The position numbers and the translations under genes are program-made. A DNA stretch of 64,000 nucleotides from Comamonadaceae bacterium (GTDB taxonomy: Bacteria > Pseudomonadota > Gammaproteobacteria > Burkholderiales > Burkholderiaceae_C), in contig CANGIQ010000009.1 in assembly GCA_947453965.1 (NCBI GenBank), positions 1 to 64,000 of the forward strand, read 5' to 3'. This document shows positions 41,978 through 51,805 of the stretch, piece after piece (position 1 is the stretch's first letter; each line of letters starts with the position of its first letter). Under the pieces are notes generated by a model. It had not been told where the DNA came from and made no database searches. It saw nothing but the letters and a program-made list of their open reading frames with translations.

Positions 41978-42601
41978 TTATTTGAGCGCGAGGCCCAGGG
42001 ACTGAAGGAAAGCAATCACGGCGTCCATCTCGGTTTTACCCTTGACGTCTTCTGACGCTTTGGCGATTTCTTCGTCTGTATAAGGCACACCCACTTTGCG
42101 CAAGGCGGCCATGTTCAAGGGGATTTGTGCTGCGTCAACGGTGTTCTTCAACAGCCATGGGTATTCGGGCATGTTGGACTCAGGCACCACATCGCGTGGG
42201 TTGTTCAAGTGAACACGGTGCCATTCGTCGCTGTACTTGCCGCCCACACGTGCCAGGTCAGGCCCCGTGCGCTTGCTGCCCCATTGGAAGGGGTGGTCGT
42301 ACACCGACTCACCGGCCACCGAGTAATGGCCGTAACGCAATGTTTCGGCGCGGAACGGACGAATCATTTGCGAGTGGCAGTTGTAGCAACCTTCGCGGAT
42401 GTACACATCGCGTCCCGCCAATTGCAACGCGGTGTAAGGCTTCACGCCCGTGACCGGCTCGGTGGTGGATTTTTGGAAGAACAAAGGCACGATTTCAACC
42501 AAGCCGCCAAAAGCGACGGCGATCAAAATCAGCACGATCATTAAGAAGTTGTTGGTCTCCACGCTGGCGTGGGAGAAACCTTTGGAATTGTGATCAGACA
42601 T
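41978..42601 (-). CDS. ccoO: cbb3-type cytochrome c oxidase subunit II (monohaem cytochrome c)
   Basis: 207 residues from the ATG at 42601. One N-terminal membrane anchor, then [15 protein letters not shown] with the single CxxCH haem site, [27 protein letters not shown], and [13 protein letters not shown] providing the distal Met. It is electron-entry subunit between CcoP and CcoN. It lies ten bases after ccoN. Confidence 0.96.
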   Translation of the reverse strand: MSDHNSKGFSHASVETNNFLMIVLILIAVAFGGLVEIVPLFFQKSTTEPVTGVKPYTALQLAGRDVYIREGCYNCHSQMIRPFRAETLRYGHYSVAGESVYDHPFQWGSKRTGPDLARVGGKYSDEWHRVHLNNPRDVVPESNMPEYPWLLKNTVDAAQIPLNMAALRKVGVPYTDEEIAKASEDVKGKTEMDAVIAFLQSLGLALK

Positions 42602-42611
42602 TTGGTTCTCC

Positions 42612-44039
42612 TCAAGCGTGAGCGGGGGCTGGAATCGCAACGCTGACCGCGTCGCCATGGGTGGCTGTTTTGACCACGTTCCAGAGCATGAGCAACATGC
42701 CGCCCAAATAGAGCAAGCCACCGGCCACACGAATCACATAGAAGGGATAGGTGGCTTTGACCGACTCGACGAAGGTGTAGGTCAAGGTGCCGTCGGCGTT
42801 GATGGCACGCCACATCAGACCTTGCATCACACCGGCAATCCACATCGCAGCGATGTACAAAACGATACCGATGGTGGCCATCCAGAAATGGACCTCAATC
42901 GCTTGTGTGCTGTACATCTTTTGACGACCAAACAATTTGGGAATCAAGTAGTAGATCGAACCCATGGACACCAAGCCCACCCAACCCAAAGCACCCGAGT
43001 GCACGTGGCCCACGGTCCAGTCGGTGTAGTGGCTCAAAGCGTTGACCGTCTTGATGGCCATCATGGGGCCTTCGAAAGTCGACATGCCGTAGAACGACAA
43101 GGACACGATCAAGAAACGCAAGATAGGGTCGTCGCGCAGTTTGTGCCATGCGCCAGACAAGGTCATGATGCCGTTGATCATGCCGCCCCAGCTCGGCGCC
43201 AACAGCACCAGCGAGAACACCATGCCCAGGGACTGGGTCCAGTCAGGCAAAGCGGTGTAGTGCAGGTGGTGAGGACCGGCCCACATGTAAGTGAAGATCA
43301 AAGCCCAGAAGTGCACGATCGACAAGCGGTACGAATACACAGGGCGACCGGCTTGCTTAGGAATGAAGTAATACATCATGCCCAAGAAGCCTGCGGTCAG
43401 GAAGAAACCCACCGCGTTGTGGCCGTACCACCACTGCACCATGGCGTCTTGCGCGCCTGCGTAAGCAGAGTAGGACTTCATCCAGCCGGCAGGAATCGCC
43501 GCACTGTTGACAATGTGCAGCAAGGCCACAGCAATGATGAACGCGCCGTAGAACCAGTTGGCCACATAGATGTGTTTGACCTTGCGGGTGCCGACGGTGC
43601 CAAAAAACACAATCGCGTAAGACACCCAGACCACAGCAATCAACAAGTCAATCGGCCACTCGAGTTCGGCGTATTCCTTACCCTGGGTGAAGCCCAAGGG
43701 CAAGCTGATGGCCGCGGCCACGATGACCAACTGCCAACCCCAGAAGGTGAAGGCGGCCAGCTTGGGCAAGAACAAGGCTGTGTGGCAGGTACGCTGCACC
43801 ACGTAATAGCTGGTGGCAAACAAGGCCGAGCCACCAAACGCAAAAATCACCGCGTTGGTGTGCAAGGGGCGCAAGCGGCCGTAGGTCAGCCAAGGGATGC
43901 CAAAGTTCAGTTCGGGCCAAGCGAGCTGAGAGGCAATGATCACGCCTACCAGCATGCCCACTACGCCCCAAACAACCGCCATGATGGAAAACTGCCGTAC
44001 AACGGTGTCGCTGTAGACAGACTGCTGTGATGAGTTCAT
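42612..44039 (-). CDS. ccoN: cbb3-type cytochrome c oxidase catalytic subunit I
   Basis: 475 residues, about twelve membrane helices. [15 protein letters not shown] carries a haem b His; [16 protein letters not shown], the [19 protein letters not shown] segment with the CuB-type His pair, and [16 protein letters not shown] with the haem ligands of helix X are all present. It reduces O2 with high affinity and pumps protons. The AAAGGTGA ribosome site lies before the ATG, and the FNR box is centred 57 bases upstream of the start. Confidence 0.96.
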   Translation of the reverse strand: MNSSQQSVYSDTVVRQFSIMAVVWGVVGMLVGVIIASQLAWPELNFGIPWLTYGRLRPLHTNAVIFAFGGSALFATSYYVVQRTCHTALFLPKLAAFTFWGWQLVIVAAAISLPLGFTQGKEYAELEWPIDLLIAVVWVSYAIVFFGTVGTRKVKHIYVANWFYGAFIIAVALLHIVNSAAIPAGWMKSYSAYAGAQDAMVQWWYGHNAVGFFLTAGFLGMMYYFIPKQAGRPVYSYRLSIVHFWALIFTYMWAGPHHLHYTALPDWTQSLGMVFSLVLLAPSWGGMINGIMTLSGAWHKLRDDPILRFLIVSLSFYGMSTFEGPMMAIKTVNALSHYTDWTVGHVHSGALGWVGLVSMGSIYYLIPKLFGRQKMYSTQAIEVHFWMATIGIVLYIAAMWIAGVMQGLMWRAINADGTLTYTFVESVKATYPFYVIRVAGGLLYLGGMLLMLWNVVKTATHGDAVSVAIPAPAHA

Positions 44040-44089
44040 CGGTCACCTTTCATTTTTAATCAGTATCCTCAAATACCCCTGCATGGGTA

Positions 44090-44103
44090 TTGATGCAAAT
44101 CAA
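44090..44103 (-). promoter_or_regulatory. Perfect FNR box upstream of ccoN
   Basis: TTGAT-TTGC-ATCAA (read on the - strand) matches the FNR consensus at all ten defined bases. A GATACT -10-like box lies at 44062-44067, which would place the transcript start near 44055 and the box centre near -41.5, the class II activation position. The box overlaps the last bases and stop codon of ccoS (44100-44102). Confidence 0.88.
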
Positions 44104-44237
44104 TCGTCGCGAAGAATACGCTCGCCTTCTTGCTCCACGCTGTCGAATTGGCCCCGATGGATGGCCCACCAGAGGCCTCCCAAAATAAACAGCACCAACA
44201 ACACAGACAACGGGATCAGTAAGTACAAGATATCCAT
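44100..44237 (-). CDS. ccoS: cbb3 oxidase maturation protein CcoS
   Basis: 45 residues from the ATG at 44237, which shares one base with the ccoI stop (TGATG). MDILYLLIPLSVLLVLFILGG is a single membrane helix followed by LWWAIHRGQFDSVEQEGERIL, the CcoS pattern. CcoS is needed for haem b and CuB insertion into CcoN. Its 3' end doubles as the FNR box of the ccoN promoter. Confidence 0.92.
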   Translation of the reverse strand: MDILYLLIPLSVLLVLFILGGLWWAIHRGQFDSVEQEGERILRDD

Positions 44238-46468
44238 CAAAACCCTCTGGTCAGTCGTAAAGCATTCAAAACCACCCACAACGAACTCAAAGCCATTCCC
44301 AAACCTGCCAACCAAGCGGGCAACCAGCCGACCACGGCCAGTGGCACACACAAAGCGTTGTAGACCGCTGCCCACGCCAGGTTTTGACGGACCACACGCA
44401 AGGTTTGACGCGCCAGCCGAACGCTTTGCGCCACCACCTGCAATTGCCCGCCCATCAACACCAAGTCCGAGGTGGACTGGGCCAAGGGCACCGCATTGCC
44501 AAATGCCATCGACACATGCGCGCCAGCGAGCACGGGCCCGTCATTCAAGCCGTCGCCCACCATGGCCACCCGGGCGTCTTGGGCCTGTGCGGCTTGCATG
44601 CGCGACAGCTTGTTCTGCGGTGTGCATCCCCCAAAAGCCTGTTGAATGCCCACTTGTTCAGCGACTTGCTGAACCGATTCAGCGTGGTCGCCCGACAACA
44701 ACCAGACGTCAACACCCAGGTCTTTCAAGGCCTGAACCGTTTGTGCCGCATCGGCACGCACATCTTCAGACAATTGCCAACTCGCCAGCCATGTTTGCTC
44801 TGAACACAAGTGTACTTGGCAAAGCTGCGCATCTTCGGGTAATCCCTTGGTTTTTACGCCACAAAAAGCAGCAGAACCTAAACGAAGGATTTCATTCACG
44901 CGGCCTTCCAACCCTTCGCCGATGGATTCGTGCACATCCTCGGCGATGCTCACTTGGGGCTTTGCCAACGGGTCATGGGCAGCCACCAAAGCGCGCGACA
45001 GCGGGTGCAAAGAATGCGAGGCCAAGGCCGCAGCCAGCGACAAGGCGTGTTCGGGTGTCACCCCTGGCGCAGTCCAAACCCGCGTGATGCGTTGACCATC
45101 GCTTGTGAGCGTGCCGGTCTTGTCAAAAATCAAGGTATCGATCTCGGCCAAAGACTCCAAGGCTTGCAGGTTGCGCACCAGCACCCCATGACGCGCCAAG
45201 TTACCCGCCGCTGCCAACATGGCTGCGGGCGTCGCCAAGGACAAGGCACACGGGCACGTCACCACCAACACTGCCACTGCCACCATCAAAGCGTGGCTGG
45301 GGTTGCTCGGCCACCACCAGGCTGCAGCCAATGCAGCCATGACCAACACGCCGACCAAAAACGGTTTGGCCACGCGGTCGGCCAATTGCGCCAAGCGGGG
45401 TTTTTGCAGGGACGCGTTTTCCATCAACGCAACAATCTGCGAAAACTGGGTGCCCTCACCCACTTGCTCGACCCGCACCAAGACCGCCGACACCAGGTTG
45501 TGACTGCCCGCCACTACCGTGTCGCCTACAGCGCGTGACTGCGGGCGTGACTCGCCCGTGAGCAAGGCCTCGTCGGCCAAAGTTTGGCCTTGCACAATCA
45601 CGCCGTCAGCCGGAAAGCTTTCGGCGGGCAAGACCCGAATCACATCGCCCGGCAACAAGCGACGCACGGCCACACGCTCAAAACTGCCGTCGCTGTGTTG
45701 GCGCTCCACGCTGTCGGGCAAGCGGTTCATCAGCGCTTCCAGCGCGCCGGCTGTGCGGTCCCGCACCCGCAGCTCCAACCAGCGTCCAGTCAGCAAAAAG
45801 AACACAAACATGGTCAGCGAGTCGTAGTACACCTCGCCACCAAATAGGCCGCTCGGCTCAAACGTCGCGGCCGAGCTGAGCATGAAAGTGATCGCCATGC
45901 CCAAGGCCACCGGCAAATCCATGCTGATGCAACGCCAGCGAATATCACGCAAAGCATTTTGAAAAAACGGGCCGCACGAAAAAAACACCACCGGCAAGGT
46001 CAGCACCCAGGACGCCCAGCGCAGCAAGGCCACCATGTCAGGCGTGATATCGCCCTCGCCCGCCACATAAGCCGGATAGGCATACATCATGACCTGCATC
46101 ATGCAAAAGCCTGCCACCAGCCAACGCCACAGCGCACGGCGTGTTTCTTCTTGGCGCGCTTGGCGCAAGGTGTTGTCGGCCGCAGGCAAAGCACCATAGC
46201 CGGCGCGGGCAATTGCCGCCATCCATTGCGACGGTTTGACTTGGGCTTCTGACCAGACCACCTTGGCGCGGTGGGTGGCGGCATTCACCTCGGCCGATCG
46301 CACACCGGGCACAGACAGCAAGGCCTCTTCCACCGTGAAGGCGCACGCTGCGCAGTGCATGCCTTCGATGACCACATGCGAGTCCCACAGGTCATCGCGC
46401 GGCTGACTGAAACGCAACCACTCTTGGCGGTCATCGAGCAAAACGGTGGCAGAGGTATCTGAAGACAT
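44237..46468 (-). CDS. ccoI: Copper-exporting P1B-type ATPase for cbb3 assembly
   Basis: 743 residues. N-terminal HMA domain with GMHCAAC (Cys39, Cys42), the transmembrane metal motif CPCALSLATP, the phosphorylation motif DKTGTLTSDG, an HP motif (SLHPLSRA), and MVGDGLNDGPVLA in the hinge. CcoI (CopA2 type) moves Cu(I) outward for cbb3 oxidase metallation. It heads the ccoI-ccoS pair upstream of ccoN and diverges from uspA. Confidence 0.94.
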   Translation of the reverse strand: MSSDTSATVLLDDRQEWLRFSQPRDDLWDSHVVIEGMHCAACAFTVEEALLSVPGVRSAEVNAATHRAKVVWSEAQVKPSQWMAAIARAGYGALPAADNTLRQARQEETRRALWRWLVAGFCMMQVMMYAYPAYVAGEGDITPDMVALLRWASWVLTLPVVFFSCGPFFQNALRDIRWRCISMDLPVALGMAITFMLSSAATFEPSGLFGGEVYYDSLTMFVFFLLTGRWLELRVRDRTAGALEALMNRLPDSVERQHSDGSFERVAVRRLLPGDVIRVLPAESFPADGVIVQGQTLADEALLTGESRPQSRAVGDTVVAGSHNLVSAVLVRVEQVGEGTQFSQIVALMENASLQKPRLAQLADRVAKPFLVGVLVMAALAAAWWWPSNPSHALMVAVAVLVVTCPCALSLATPAAMLAAAGNLARHGVLVRNLQALESLAEIDTLIFDKTGTLTSDGQRITRVWTAPGVTPEHALSLAAALASHSLHPLSRALVAAHDPLAKPQVSIAEDVHESIGEGLEGRVNEILRLGSAAFCGVKTKGLPEDAQLCQVHLCSEQTWLASWQLSEDVRADAAQTVQALKDLGVDVWLLSGDHAESVQQVAEQVGIQQAFGGCTPQNKLSRMQAAQAQDARVAMVGDGLNDGPVLAGAHVSMAFGNAVPLAQSTSDLVLMGGQLQVVAQSVRLARQTLRVVRQNLAWAAVYNALCVPLAVVGWLPAWLAGLGMALSSLWVVLNALRLTRGF

Positions 46469-46573
46469 CAGGGTGAGAGCGTAACGGCTGGATCTGGCAC
46501 GAACATGACATGCATCAAAACAAATGCTGAATCATGCGTTAAGCTTCGACCATCAACAGCAAAGGAGCAGTTT

Positions 46574-47017
46574 ATGTACAAACGCATTTTGGTCGCCACA
46601 GACGGTTCAACCTTGTCGAAAAAAGCCGTGGCCAGCGCCATTGAATTGGCAGCCTTGAGCGGCGCAGAGTTGGTCGCCATCAAGATCACCCCACGCTACC
46701 CCCAGAGCTATTTCGAAGGCTCGCTGCCCTTGAGTCAGACCGAAGTTTCTAAGATTGAAAAGCAATGGGCAGACGCCGCACAAAAAGTGGTGGACGCTGT
46801 CGCCAAAGCGGGCAAAGCCAAAGGCGTCAATGTGAAGCCTGTGGTGGTCAAGTCTGACATCGTGTCTGACGCTGTGATCGCTGCCGCTAAAAAACACAAA
46901 GCCGATTTGATCGTGATGGCCTCACACGGTCGTCGCGGTATCAAGCGCTTGCTGCTGGGCAGCGAAACACAACAAGTGTTGACCCACGCCAGCGTGCCGG
47001 TGTTAGTCTTGCGCTAA
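46574..47017 (+). CDS. Universal stress protein (UspA family)
   Basis: 147 residues from the ATG at 46574, preceded by AAAGGAG. YKRILVATDGSTLSKKAV at the start and VMASHGRRGIKRLLLGSETQQVLTHASVPVLV at the end are the USP ATP-binding signature (G-x2-G-x9-G-S/T). It sits divergent to ccoI; USPs are often linked to low-oxygen respiration, but I found no FNR box in this gap. Confidence 0.9.
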   Translation: MYKRILVATDGSTLSKKAVASAIELAALSGAELVAIKITPRYPQSYFEGSLPLSQTEVSKIEKQWADAAQKVVDAVAKAGKAKGVNVKPVVVKSDIVSDAVIAAAKKHKADLIVMASHGRRGIKRLLLGSETQQVLTHASVPVLVLR

Positions 47018-47031
47018 GCAACACACGCAAC

Positions 47032-47066
47032 AACAAAAAAGCCGCTCAGTGAGCGGCTTTTTTGTT
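47032..47066. terminator. Bidirectional rho-independent terminator
   Basis: An A-run, GCCGCTCA / TGAGCGGC stem and T-run form a long symmetrical hairpin. It ends uspA on the + strand and the NMO gene (stop at 47106) on the - strand. Confidence 0.9.
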
Positions 47067-47105
47067 GGGTGTCGAAGGTCCGTGAAGACCTTGTTCATCC
47101 AGGCG

Positions 47106-48059
47106 CTACGCCGTGATGCGCGACTTGGCCTCTTGGTATTCACGCTTCAAGCGCGCCACCAACTCGGCAGCTGGCACCACGGCCTTGACCGCGCCAATGC
47201 CTTGGCCGCAGCCCCAAATGTCTTTCCATGCTTTTTTGGCGTCACCACCAAAGTTCATCTTGCTCGGATCGCTCTCGGGCAAGTTGTCGGGGTCCAGGCC
47301 TGCGTTGCGGATCGACGGCGCCAAGTAGTTGCCGTGCACACCGGTGAACAAGTTGCTGTAGACGATGTCGTCTGAGTTGGCATGCACCACCGCTTGCTTG
47401 TATTCTTCTGCCGCACGCGCTTCTTCGGTGGCAATGAAGGCGGAGCCGATGTAACCAAAGTCAGCGCCCATGGCTTGTGCGGCCAACACAGCACCGCCTG
47501 TGGCGATGGAACCGCTCAAGGCTAAGGGGCCATCGAACCATTCGCGAATTTCTTGAATCAGCGCAAAGGGGTTTTTCACCCCGGCGTGACCACCCGCGCC
47601 AGCGGCCACAGCAATCAGGCCATCGGCGCCTTTTTCAATCGCTTTCTTGGCGAATTTGTTGTTGATCACATCGTGCAACACCACACCGCCATAGCTGTGC
47701 GCGGCCGCGTTGATGTCTTCGCGCGCGCCCAAGGAGGTGATGATGATGGGCACTTTGTATTTCACACACATGGCCATGTCGTGCTCCAAGCGGTCATTGC
47801 TTTTGTGCACGATCTGGTTGATCGCAAACGGCGCCGCCGGTTGGTCTGGGTGCTCACGGTTGTGCGCCGCCAAGGCTTCGGTGATTTCAATCAACCACTC
47901 CTCCAGCTGTTCCGCAGGACGCGCATTGAGCGCAGGCATGGAACCCACAATGCCCGCCTTGCATTGCGCAATCACCAGCTTGGGGTTGCTGATGATGAAC
48001 AAGGGCGAGGCAATGACTGGGAACTTGAGTTGGTTGAAAACCGCTGGCAATTTGGACAT
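47106..48059 (-). CDS. Nitronate monooxygenase-like FMN protein
   Basis: 317 residues, TIM barrel. FPVIASPLFIISNPKLV at the N-terminus, GADGLIAVAAGAGGHAG (FMN and substrate loop with the catalytic-type His), and LSGSIATGGAVLAAQAMGADFGYIGSAF (phosphate-binding) are typical of NMO/enoyl-reductase FabK relatives. The family oxidises alkyl nitronates with O2, though many members have other roles. It is 39 bases downstream of an acyl-CoA dehydrogenase, suggesting a joint catabolic or detoxifying function. Confidence 0.82.
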   Translation of the reverse strand: MSKLPAVFNQLKFPVIASPLFIISNPKLVIAQCKAGIVGSMPALNARPAEQLEEWLIEITEALAAHNREHPDQPAAPFAINQIVHKSNDRLEHDMAMCVKYKVPIIITSLGAREDINAAAHSYGGVVLHDVINNKFAKKAIEKGADGLIAVAAGAGGHAGVKNPFALIQEIREWFDGPLALSGSIATGGAVLAAQAMGADFGYIGSAFIATEEARAAEEYKQAVVHANSDDIVYSNLFTGVHGNYLAPSIRNAGLDPDNLPESDPSKMNFGGDAKKAWKDIWGCGQGIGAVKAVVPAAELVARLKREYQEAKSRITA

Positions 48060-48098
48060 GGTGTCTCCGTGTATTTTTTATAAGTTGTGTGAAATCGA

Positions 48099-49889
48099 TC
48101 AGAAGGCGTCGAGCGCCAACTCGGTCACGCTGTCCGCGCCTTCGACAATGCTGTCGCGCATGCCAGGCACTTTGGACAAGATGTGATCGGCATAAAAACG
48201 CGCCGTGGTGATTTTGGCTTGCATGAAGGCCGTGTCTTCGCCCTTGGCCAGCAACTCTTCAGCCACCAACAGCGCGCGCGCCAGCTGCCAACCTGAGATC
48301 AAGTTGCCCGTGAGCATGAGGTAAGGCACGCTGCCTGCAAACACCGCGTTCGGATTGGTTTTGCTGCCACCCACCACAAAGTCCACCACCGCCAAGAAGG
48401 CTTCTCGGGCTGACTTCAAACGTGCAGCCACTGCCTTGGCATGTGCGCTGCCTTGCTTGAGCAACTCGGCTTCGGTGTGGGCAATGTGTGCGGCAATGGC
48501 TTTGGCGGTTTGGCCACCATCGCGACCTGTTTTGCGACCTACCAAGTCATTGGCTTGAATGGCGGTGGTGCCTTCGTAAATGGTCAAAATTTTCGAATCA
48601 CGGTAGTGTTGTGCGGCACCAGTTTCTTCGATGAAGCCCATGCCACCGTGCACTTGCACGCCTAGGCTGGTGACTTCCAAGCTCATCTCGGTGCTGAAGC
48701 CTTTGACCAGCGGCACCAAGAATTCGTAGAAGGCCAAATTCTCTTTGCGTGTGGCGGCATCGGGATGGTGGTGCGACGCGTCATACGCAGCAGCAGCCAC
48801 AGACGCCATGGCACGACAACCTTCAATGTAAGCACGCATGGTCATCAACATGCGGCGCACATCGGGGTGATGAATGATGGGGGCGCTGGTTTTCATGCTG
48901 CCATCCACCGGACGGCTTTGCACGCGGTCACGCGAGAATGTCACCGCCTTTTGGTAGGCGCGCTCGGCAATCGAAATGCCTTGCACACCCACGGCGTAAC
49001 GTGCAGCGTTCATCATGATGAACATGTATTCGAGGCCACGGTTTTCTTCGCCGACGAGGAAACCAATTGCACCGCCGTGGTCGCCATACTGCAACACCGC
49101 AGTCGGGCTGGCCTTGATGCCCATCTTGTGTTCAATGCTCACGCAATGCACATCGTTGCGTGCGCCCAGTGAGCCATCTTTGTTGACCATGAATTTCGGC
49201 ACCACAAACAAGCTGATGCCTTTCACGCCTTCGGGCGCGCCTTGCACACGGGCCAACACCAAGTGAATGATGTTCTCGGCCATGTCGTGCTCACCGTAGG
49301 TGATGAAAATCTTGGTGCCAAACACTTTGTAGGTGCCATCGGGCAAGGGCTCGGCACGGGTGCGCACTGCAGCCAGGTCTGAACCGGCCTGTGGCTCGGT
49401 CAAGTTCATGGTGCCGGTCCACTCGCCAGAAATCAGTTTTTCTAAGTAGATGGCTTTGAGCTCATCCGAGCCCGCCGTCAACAAGGCTTCAATCGCACCG
49501 TCGGTCAGCATGGGGCACAAGGCAAAGCTCATGTTGGCAGAGTTGAGCATTTCGCCGCAGGCTGCGCCAATGGTTTTGGGTAAGCCCTGGCCACCAAAGT
49601 CGGCCGGATGCTGCAAGCCTTGCCAACCGCCTTCGCAATACTGTTGGTACGCCTCTTTGAAGCCCGCCGTGGTGGTGACGACGCCGTCTTTCCAGCTCGA
49701 TGGGTTTTTGTCACCCTCCCAGTTCAAAGGTGCCACCATGCCTGCCGTGAATTTGGCGCTTTCTTCCAACACAGCTTGCGCGGTTTCAAAACCAGCATCT
49801 TCAAAACCAGGCATTTGTGCAATCTGGTCGATGTTGGCCAAGTGCTGGATGTTGAACAACATGTCTTTGACAGGGGCGTTGTAACTCAC
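48099..49889 (-). CDS. Acyl-CoA dehydrogenase, long DmdC/AidB-like form
   Basis: 596 residues, longer than common acyl-CoA dehydrogenases because of a C-terminal extension. N-terminal YNAPVKDMLFNIQHL is characteristic of the DmdC (3-methylmercaptopropionyl-CoA dehydrogenase) group. MNLTEPQAGSDLAAVRTRAE, KIFITYGEHDMAEN, RDSKILTIYEGTTAIQANDLVGRK follow. It would feed electrons to EtfAB just upstream. Substrates range from fatty acyl to methylthiopropionyl CoA; none is fixed here. Confidence 0.85.
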   Translation of the reverse strand: MSYNAPVKDMLFNIQHLANIDQIAQMPGFEDAGFETAQAVLEESAKFTAGMVAPLNWEGDKNPSSWKDGVVTTTAGFKEAYQQYCEGGWQGLQHPADFGGQGLPKTIGAACGEMLNSANMSFALCPMLTDGAIEALLTAGSDELKAIYLEKLISGEWTGTMNLTEPQAGSDLAAVRTRAEPLPDGTYKVFGTKIFITYGEHDMAENIIHLVLARVQGAPEGVKGISLFVVPKFMVNKDGSLGARNDVHCVSIEHKMGIKASPTAVLQYGDHGGAIGFLVGEENRGLEYMFIMMNAARYAVGVQGISIAERAYQKAVTFSRDRVQSRPVDGSMKTSAPIIHHPDVRRMLMTMRAYIEGCRAMASVAAAAYDASHHHPDAATRKENLAFYEFLVPLVKGFSTEMSLEVTSLGVQVHGGMGFIEETGAAQHYRDSKILTIYEGTTAIQANDLVGRKTGRDGGQTAKAIAAHIAHTEAELLKQGSAHAKAVAARLKSAREAFLAVVDFVVGGSKTNPNAVFAGSVPYLMLTGNLISGWQLARALLVAEELLAKGEDTAFMQAKITTARFYADHILSKVPGMRDSIVEGADSVTELALDAF

Positions 49890-49931
49890 GGTGTATCTCC
49901 AAAAATCAATTCACGGCAAAAGATTCAAAGC

Positions 49932-49962
49932 AAAAAAAAGGCACCCCACGGAGTGCCTTTTT
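49932..49962 (-). terminator. Rho-independent terminator after etfA
   Basis: On the - strand: AAAAAGGCACTCC, GTGG loop, GGTGCC and a run of T. It lies eight bases after the etfA stop, so etfBA can be made apart from the downstream dehydrogenase. Confidence 0.88.
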
Positions 49963-49970
49963 CACAAGGT

Positions 49971-50903
49971 TTAAAGCGCTGCCACCAGCTCGGGCACCGC
50001 GACAAAGAGGTCCGCCTCCAAGCCGAAGTCGGCCACCGAGAAGATCGGTGCCTCAGGGTCTTTGTTGATCGCCACGATCACCTTGGAGTCCTTCATACCG
50101 GCCAAGTGCTGGATCGCACCGCTGATGCCGCACGCCACATACAACTGAGGCGCCACGATCTTGCCGGTTTGACCCACTTGCAAATCGTTGGCGGCGTAAC
50201 CTGCGTCCACCGCAGCGCGGCTGGCACCAATGGCAGCACCGAGTTTGTCGGCCAGCGGGGTCATGACTTCGTCGAACTTCTCCGACGAACCCAGGGCACG
50301 GCCACCGGAGACGATGATCTTGGCAGCGGTCAATTCAGGGCGATCGCTCTTGGTGACTTCACGGCCCACAAAGCTGCTCTTGCCCGAATCAGCGGCAGCC
50401 GCGACGGTTTCTACCGCAGCCGAGCCACCGGTGGCAGCTGCGGCGTCAAAGCCGGTGGTGCGCACGGTGATGACTTTGATGGCGTCGCTCGATTGCACGG
50501 TGGCAATGGCGTTACCGGCATAGATGGGGCGCTCGAAGGTATCGGCGCTGTCGACCTTGGTGATGTCGCTGATCTGGCCCACATCCAACTTGGCCGCCAC
50601 GCGAGGCGCCACGTTTTTGCCACCGGCTGTGGCGGGGAACAAGATGTGGCTGTAGTTCGAAGCCACGGCCAGCACTTGGGCGGCCACGTTTTCTGCCAAG
50701 CCATCAGCCAGGGTGGCGCCATCGGCGTGAATCACTTTGCTCACACCAGCGATGTGGGCGGCAGCCGCAGCGGCAGCGCCGGCGTTGTGACCGGCCACCA
50801 GCACGTGCACATCACCACCAATGGCCACAGCGGCGCTCACGGTGTTGAGGGTCGAGACTTTGATCGATGCGTTGTCGTGTTCTGCAATAACGAGAGATGT
50901 CAT
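49971..50903 (-). CDS. etfA: Electron transfer flavoprotein, alpha subunit
   Basis: 310 residues from the ATG at 50903 with GGAG upstream. The C-terminal FAD domain shows [60 protein letters not shown], diagnostic of EtfA. With EtfB it takes electrons from acyl-CoA dehydrogenases and gives them to ETF-QO (11162-12847). It lies 22 bases after etfB and before a terminator. Confidence 0.96.
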   Translation of the reverse strand: MTSLVIAEHDNASIKVSTLNTVSAAVAIGGDVHVLVAGHNAGAAAAAAAHIAGVSKVIHADGATLADGLAENVAAQVLAVASNYSHILFPATAGGKNVAPRVAAKLDVGQISDITKVDSADTFERPIYAGNAIATVQSSDAIKVITVRTTGFDAAAATGGSAAVETVAAAADSGKSSFVGREVTKSDRPELTAAKIIVSGGRALGSSEKFDEVMTPLADKLGAAIGASRAAVDAGYAANDLQVGQTGKIVAPQLYVACGISGAIQHLAGMKDSKVIVAINKDPEAPIFSVADFGLEADLFVAVPELVAAL

Positions 50904-50925
50904 GTGTATTTCTCCTGCGCTGTTC

Positions 50926-51675
50926 TTAGATAACTTTGGCGACGTTTTTGAGCTTGTCCACCAAGCTCGCCACATCGGCCACCTTGATGCCAGCGCTGCG
51001 CTTGGGCGGTTCGCTGACCTTGAGGGTCTTGATGCGGGGGGCCACGTTCACGCCGAGGTCTTCGGGCTTGAAGACGTCGAGTTGCTTTTTCTTGGCCTTC
51101 ATGATGTTGGGCAAGGTCACATAGCGTGGCTCGTTCAAACGCAAGTCGGTGGTGATCACGGCAGGCAAGCTGACCGAGAGGGTTTCCAAACCACCGTCCA
51201 CTTCACGCGTGACGCTGGCTTTGTCGCCCGCCACTTCCACTTTGGACGCAAAGGTGGCTTGGGGCAAATCAGCCAAGGCAGCCAACATTTGGCCGGTTTG
51301 GTTGCAATCGTCGTCAATCGCTTGTTTGCCCAAGATCACCAAGCCGGGTTGCTCTTTGTCGATCAGCGCTTTGAGCAACTTGGCCACAGCCAAAGGTTGC
51401 AGCTCTTCGGCGGTTTCCACCAAGATGCCGCGGTCAGCGCCAATGGCCATCGCGGTGCGCAAGGTTTCTTGGCATTGGGTAACGCCGCAAGACACAGCGA
51501 TCACCTCAGTCACGACGCCCTTTTCTTTGAGGCGAACCGCTTCTTCCACAGCGATTTCGTCAAAAGGGTTCATGCTCATTTTGACGTTGGCAATGTCCAC
51601 GCCCGAGTTGTCCGATTTGACGCGGACTTTGACGTTGTAGTCCACCACGCGTTTGACTGCGACCAAAACCTTCAT
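50926..51675 (-). CDS. etfB: Electron transfer flavoprotein, beta subunit
   Basis: 249 residues. [20 protein letters not shown] at the N-terminus, [17 protein letters not shown], and [26 protein letters not shown] AMP-binding segment mark EtfB. It forms the heterodimer with EtfA. A perfect 20-bp palindrome lies 33 bases upstream of the ATG. Confidence 0.96.
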   Translation of the reverse strand: MKVLVAVKRVVDYNVKVRVKSDNSGVDIANVKMSMNPFDEIAVEEAVRLKEKGVVTEVIAVSCGVTQCQETLRTAMAIGADRGILVETAEELQPLAVAKLLKALIDKEQPGLVILGKQAIDDDCNQTGQMLAALADLPQATFASKVEVAGDKASVTREVDGGLETLSVSLPAVITTDLRLNEPRYVTLPNIMKAKKKQLDVFKPEDLGVNVAPRIKTLKVSEPPKRSAGIKVADVASLVDKLKNVAKVI

Positions 51676-51708
51676 GGCAAAAGCTCCATTTTTTGATTGA
51701 AAACTGAT

Positions 51709-51728
51709 TGACGTTTACGTAAACGTCA
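51709..51728. promoter_or_regulatory. 20-bp perfect palindrome upstream of etfB
   Basis: TGACGTTTAC is followed at once by its exact reverse complement GTAAACGTCA. It lies 33-53 bases before the etfB start. Palindromes with an ACGTAAACG-like core are, as I remember, sites of MerR-type LiuR or TetR-type fatty-acid regulators in proteobacteria; I cannot confirm which. It probably controls etfBA. Confidence 0.65.
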
Positions 51729-51805
51729 CATTGTAGGGTGTGATCACGGCGTTTTTTAGAACGCTCGTGCTTTTTTATGGCTATTGTCGCCAAAAAACAG
51801 CCGCT

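Noticed and set aside
42618-44030. 470-codon frame antisense to ccoN
   Set aside because: Complement of a highly constrained membrane protein; His/Gln-rich translation typical of a shadow.
46469-46573. FNR box for uspA
   Set aside because: No TTGAT-N4-ATCAA-like symmetry was found in the gap.
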